NCBI RefSeq assembly: GCF_031583025.1
Contig: NZ_CP134062.1
Coordinates: 4,154,001 to 4,218,000 of the forward strand
Length of the DNA: 64,000 nucleotides
Direction: 5' to 3'
Origin: Mycobacterium sp. Z3061
GTDB lineage: Bacteria > Actinomycetota > Actinomycetes > Mycobacteriales > Mycobacteriaceae
Shown: piece after piece, positions 61,801 through 64,000 of the stretch
Position numbering within the stretch: position 1 is the stretch's first letter
Layout: the number at the start of each line of letters is the position of its first letter
Notes under the pieces: model-generated
Told to the model about the DNA's origin: nothing
Seen by the model: only the letters and a program-made list of their open reading frames with translations
Database searches by the model: none
Program-made: the position numbers and the translations under genes

Positions 61801-63945
61801 GTGCTGGCCATCCCGACCCTAAAGTTTAGCTATGGCAATCTGCTGCTCGCCCACCTTCACGAGCTTGGCGCGGCCAATATCGAGGAACTCCTCGGCGATG
61901 ATCCTGCACGACTTTTCAAGTCCGAGGGTCCGTTCGAGAACCCGGAGCGACGCGCTCGTGATTGTCTGCGGTTTGCGCTGATGCTCGATCTCGTGGTCGA
62001 GGACGAGCGCAGGTGGCACCTCACCGAAGCAGGGATCACGTACGCCGAGAATATTGACATAAGCAACCCTTGGATAGTCAACGAGATCCAGGCTGGTGTC
62101 CTTCGTGGTCGGCTATCTGCGCACAACGCTGAGCTCGCGAAGGACGCTCGGGTTTCCCTCCAAGTTGCGCATGGCCTGCCCGCTGGCTTCTCTAATCACG
62201 ATTTTGGACGAGCCCTAATGGCGCATGTGAGATCTGATCAGTGGCAAGCGGATCGGACCTTCGAATCACAGGGTGCTCGCTACCGAGAGCTACTGGTAGA
62301 GGCCGGCCTCATCGATAGAAGCGGCAAACTAACCGCGCCTGGGGCAGCCTTCAGTGAGCGACAGCCTTCGGTCTGGTGGGTGAATCAGGGCGCGACGTAC
62401 ACGAAGGAGCGCGACGGCGGTTTTCTTTGGGCTCCGATGCTGAATAGGGCGGGCCGCCCGCAATACCACTGGGACACCATGGATAAGGTTCGCGAAGGTG
62501 ACGTTGTTCTGCATTACAGCAATGGCGCATTGCGAGCAGCAAGCCATGTGAGCGCAGCCGCGAGGCCGGCCCCGAATCCGCTCGACGACCAATCCTGGGA
62601 TGAGGCAGGCCGGTTGGTCGAGACGCAGTATAAGGAGCTTAATGAGCCTGTCGCACTGGCCGCCATCGATGAGGGTGCCCGCATCAGGCAAGGTTCACCA
62701 TTTACGTCCGCCGGGTCTGTGCAGCAGGTCTATCTGGTCCGCCTCCAGGAAGAGTTCGTATATGAGCTGGCCCAGCGGTTCTCCGAGCTCGCCGATCACT
62801 TGCCTTCGATCCAACGCCCTGCTCCACGGTCGGCGGAGGCACTGATGCCCGACGAACTATTTAATGACTTCGCCGTCGCTGTTGAAGTCTCGGGGCTGCG
62901 GTTCCCAGCAGGCTCGAACCTTGTCCGATCGTTTGTGTGCAGTCTGCTTGCCAAGCCCTTTGCGATCCTGACCGGACTCGCGGGTTCAGGCAAGACTCAA
63001 CTCGCGATGAGGCTTGGTGAGTGGTTCGGCGCAGCTGAACACGGACGTCATCGCCACCTCGTTGTACCTGTGCGGCCTGATTGGACGGGCCCGGAATCCA
63101 TCTTCGGGTACGAGGATGCGCTGCGTAGATCCGCGTCTGGGGCGCCGGTGTGGTTTGTTCCTGAAGCGTTCGAGTTTGTTCTCCGAGCGGCGGAAGATCC
63201 CGAGCACCCGTATTTACTAATACTGGACGAAATGAACTTGGCCCACGTAGAACGGTACTTCTCGGACTTTCTCTCGGGAATCGAATCGCGACGTCCGGTC
63301 CTACCGGATCTGATTTTCGATCAAAAATCTCGCCAGTGGGTCCTACGAGACGTAGAAGCGCAACGATTGCCGTTGCCACGCAATCTTTTCGTTGTCGGCA
63401 CTGTCAACGTGGACGAAACCACATACATGTTCTCGCCGAAAGTGCTTGACAGAGCCTTCACGTTTGAGTTCCGAGTAACGTCTGACGAGCTCGACGCCGA
63501 GCTGCGTCGGCCCACCGCCGCGCCGGCGGGCGAGGATCAGCAAGTGCGTACCTTCGCGTCGCTGGCCGAAAGGGACGATTGGCAGCGAGAGCACCCTCAT
63601 CCGGCTCGCGATGAGATTGTCTCGACACTTCGAGAGGCGCACACGATCTTGGCTCGTGCCAATCAAGAGTTCGGGCATCGAACGCTCTACGAGATTTTGC
63701 GCTTCTGCGCATTTTTCGCAGCGACTGGGGACTCCGACGGGGACACCGCACTCGACCTTGCGATAGTTCAGAAGGTTCTTCCAAAGGTGCACGGGTCGCG
63801 GCGGCGAGTTGAGCCGGTTCTTATTGAGCTAGCCGCGTTGGCTCGAGGAGCCGGTCCGGATCCGCGGTTGCCTGTCACGCATCACAAAATCGGCCGCATG
63901 ATCGACTCTGTTCGGGCTAACCAGTTCGTCAGCTTCGCCGAGTAG
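61801..63945 (+). CDS. EVE-domain McrB-like GTPase (type IV restriction)
   Basis: 714 residues from GTG 61801 (VLAIPTLKFSYG). If ATG 61528 is used the protein has 91 more residues. Residues about 1-130 form a helical region resembling restriction-associated winged helices. At about 190-260 an EVE-like domain (SVWWVNQGATYTKERDGG, then DTMDKVREGDVVLHYSNGAL) could read modified cytosine or other bases. The McrB motor follows: GLAGSGKT (392-399), LLILDEMNLAHVERYFSDF (Walker B), and GTVNVDET ... DRAFTFEF (sensor and guanine-recognition region). In such systems McrB assembles with the McrC nuclease and cleaves modified DNA. The next gene starts 2 bases after its stop. Confidence 0.9.
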   Translation: MLAIPTLKFSYGNLLLAHLHELGAANIEELLGDDPARLFKSEGPFENPERRARDCLRFALMLDLVVEDERRWHLTEAGITYAENIDISNPWIVNEIQAGVLRGRLSAHNAELAKDARVSLQVAHGLPAGFSNHDFGRALMAHVRSDQWQADRTFESQGARYRELLVEAGLIDRSGKLTAPGAAFSERQPSVWWVNQGATYTKERDGGFLWAPMLNRAGRPQYHWDTMDKVREGDVVLHYSNGALRAASHVSAAARPAPNPLDDQSWDEAGRLVETQYKELNEPVALAAIDEGARIRQGSPFTSAGSVQQVYLVRLQEEFVYELAQRFSELADHLPSIQRPAPRSAEALMPDELFNDFAVAVEVSGLRFPAGSNLVRSFVCSLLAKPFAILTGLAGSGKTQLAMRLGEWFGAAEHGRHRHLVVPVRPDWTGPESIFGYEDALRRSASGAPVWFVPEAFEFVLRAAEDPEHPYLLILDEMNLAHVERYFSDFLSGIESRRPVLPDLIFDQKSRQWVLRDVEAQRLPLPRNLFVVGTVNVDETTYMFSPKVLDRAFTFEFRVTSDELDAELRRPTAAPAGEDQQVRTFASLAERDDWQREHPHPARDEIVSTLREAHTILARANQEFGHRTLYEILRFCAFFAATGDSDGDTALDLAIVQKVLPKVHGSRRRVEPVLIELAALARGAGPDPRLPVTHHKIGRMIDSVRANQFVSFAE

Positions 63946-63947
63946 CC

Positions 63948-64000
63948 ATGCCCGTGGAATCGATGCACTTGGCGCTTCAGAGCAAAGAAGGCCACGTCGT
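63948..64000 (+). CDS. Start of the next gene, McrC-like or DUF2357-like by position (truncated by window end)
   Basis: ATG 63948 is 2 bases after the McrB stop and reads MPVESMHLALQSKEGHVV before the window ends. Too short to identify. McrB-type GTPases are almost always followed by McrC or a DUF2357/PD-(D/E)xK nuclease, so that is the prediction. Confidence 0.5.
   Translation, partial: MPVESMHLALQSKEGHV

Overview
The window looks like chromosomal DNA of a Mycobacterium that carries PE_PGRS genes, as slow growers typically do. The evidence is the very high GC, two PE_PGRS genes, a cyp132 gene with its divergent AraC regulator in the same arrangement as Rv1394c/Rv1395 of M. tuberculosis, WS/DGAT and FadD lipid genes, mycobacterial-type serine/threonine kinases, DUF732, DUF3060 and DUF6636 secreted proteins, and MazEF and ParE toxins. 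No rRNA, tRNA or CRISPR array was seen.

Layout. 1-10.7 kb: envelope and signalling genes. These are a lipoprotein, two DUF6636 paralogues flanking a cyclase/ATPase/LuxR regulator, a mazEF pair, and two transmembrane kinases with different extracellular sensors. 10.8-19.3 kb: a tandem pair of PE_PGRS genes that each end in a phosphoesterase domain. Both are interrupted in this assembly by single-G losses and by embedded Illumina adapter sequence, so the breaks are probably artefacts. 19.4-30.5 kb: an MFS transporter, a cluster of secreted paralogues around a DUF3060 lipoprotein, a fadD / WS-DGAT / permease operon, a broken parE and a SEC-C protein that has lost part of its 3' end. 30.6-35.6 kb: a Nudix-like regulator facing an ARPP-1 / macro-like / dual-specificity phosphatase operon, with four copies of a short repeat between them; this is probably an NAD- or ADP-ribose-related system, and the phosphatase has a stop at codon 3 of its natural start. 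35.8-42.5 kb: the AraC, CYP132, SDR, Baeyer-Villiger-type monooxygenase cluster, then a broken hydrolase and an IS30-type transposase scrap, then an acyl-CoA dehydrogenase.

42.7-64.0 kb is an accessory helicase/nuclease island. It holds a NERD-helicase, a RecQ helicase fused to a ComFC-like phosphoribosyltransferase and translationally coupled to DprA, then a tightly packed operon: a 1748-aa DEDDh exonuclease-DinG-RecQ fusion, a 2151-aa SNF2/RapA-type ATPase with three cysteine-rich clusters, an EVE-McrB GTPase, and the first codons of the next gene (McrC-like by position), which runs off the window. I read this as a candidate anti-phage or DNA-surveillance system. I cannot match the whole arrangement to a named defence system from memory; individual parts resemble type IV McrBC restriction and competence DNA-processing proteins.
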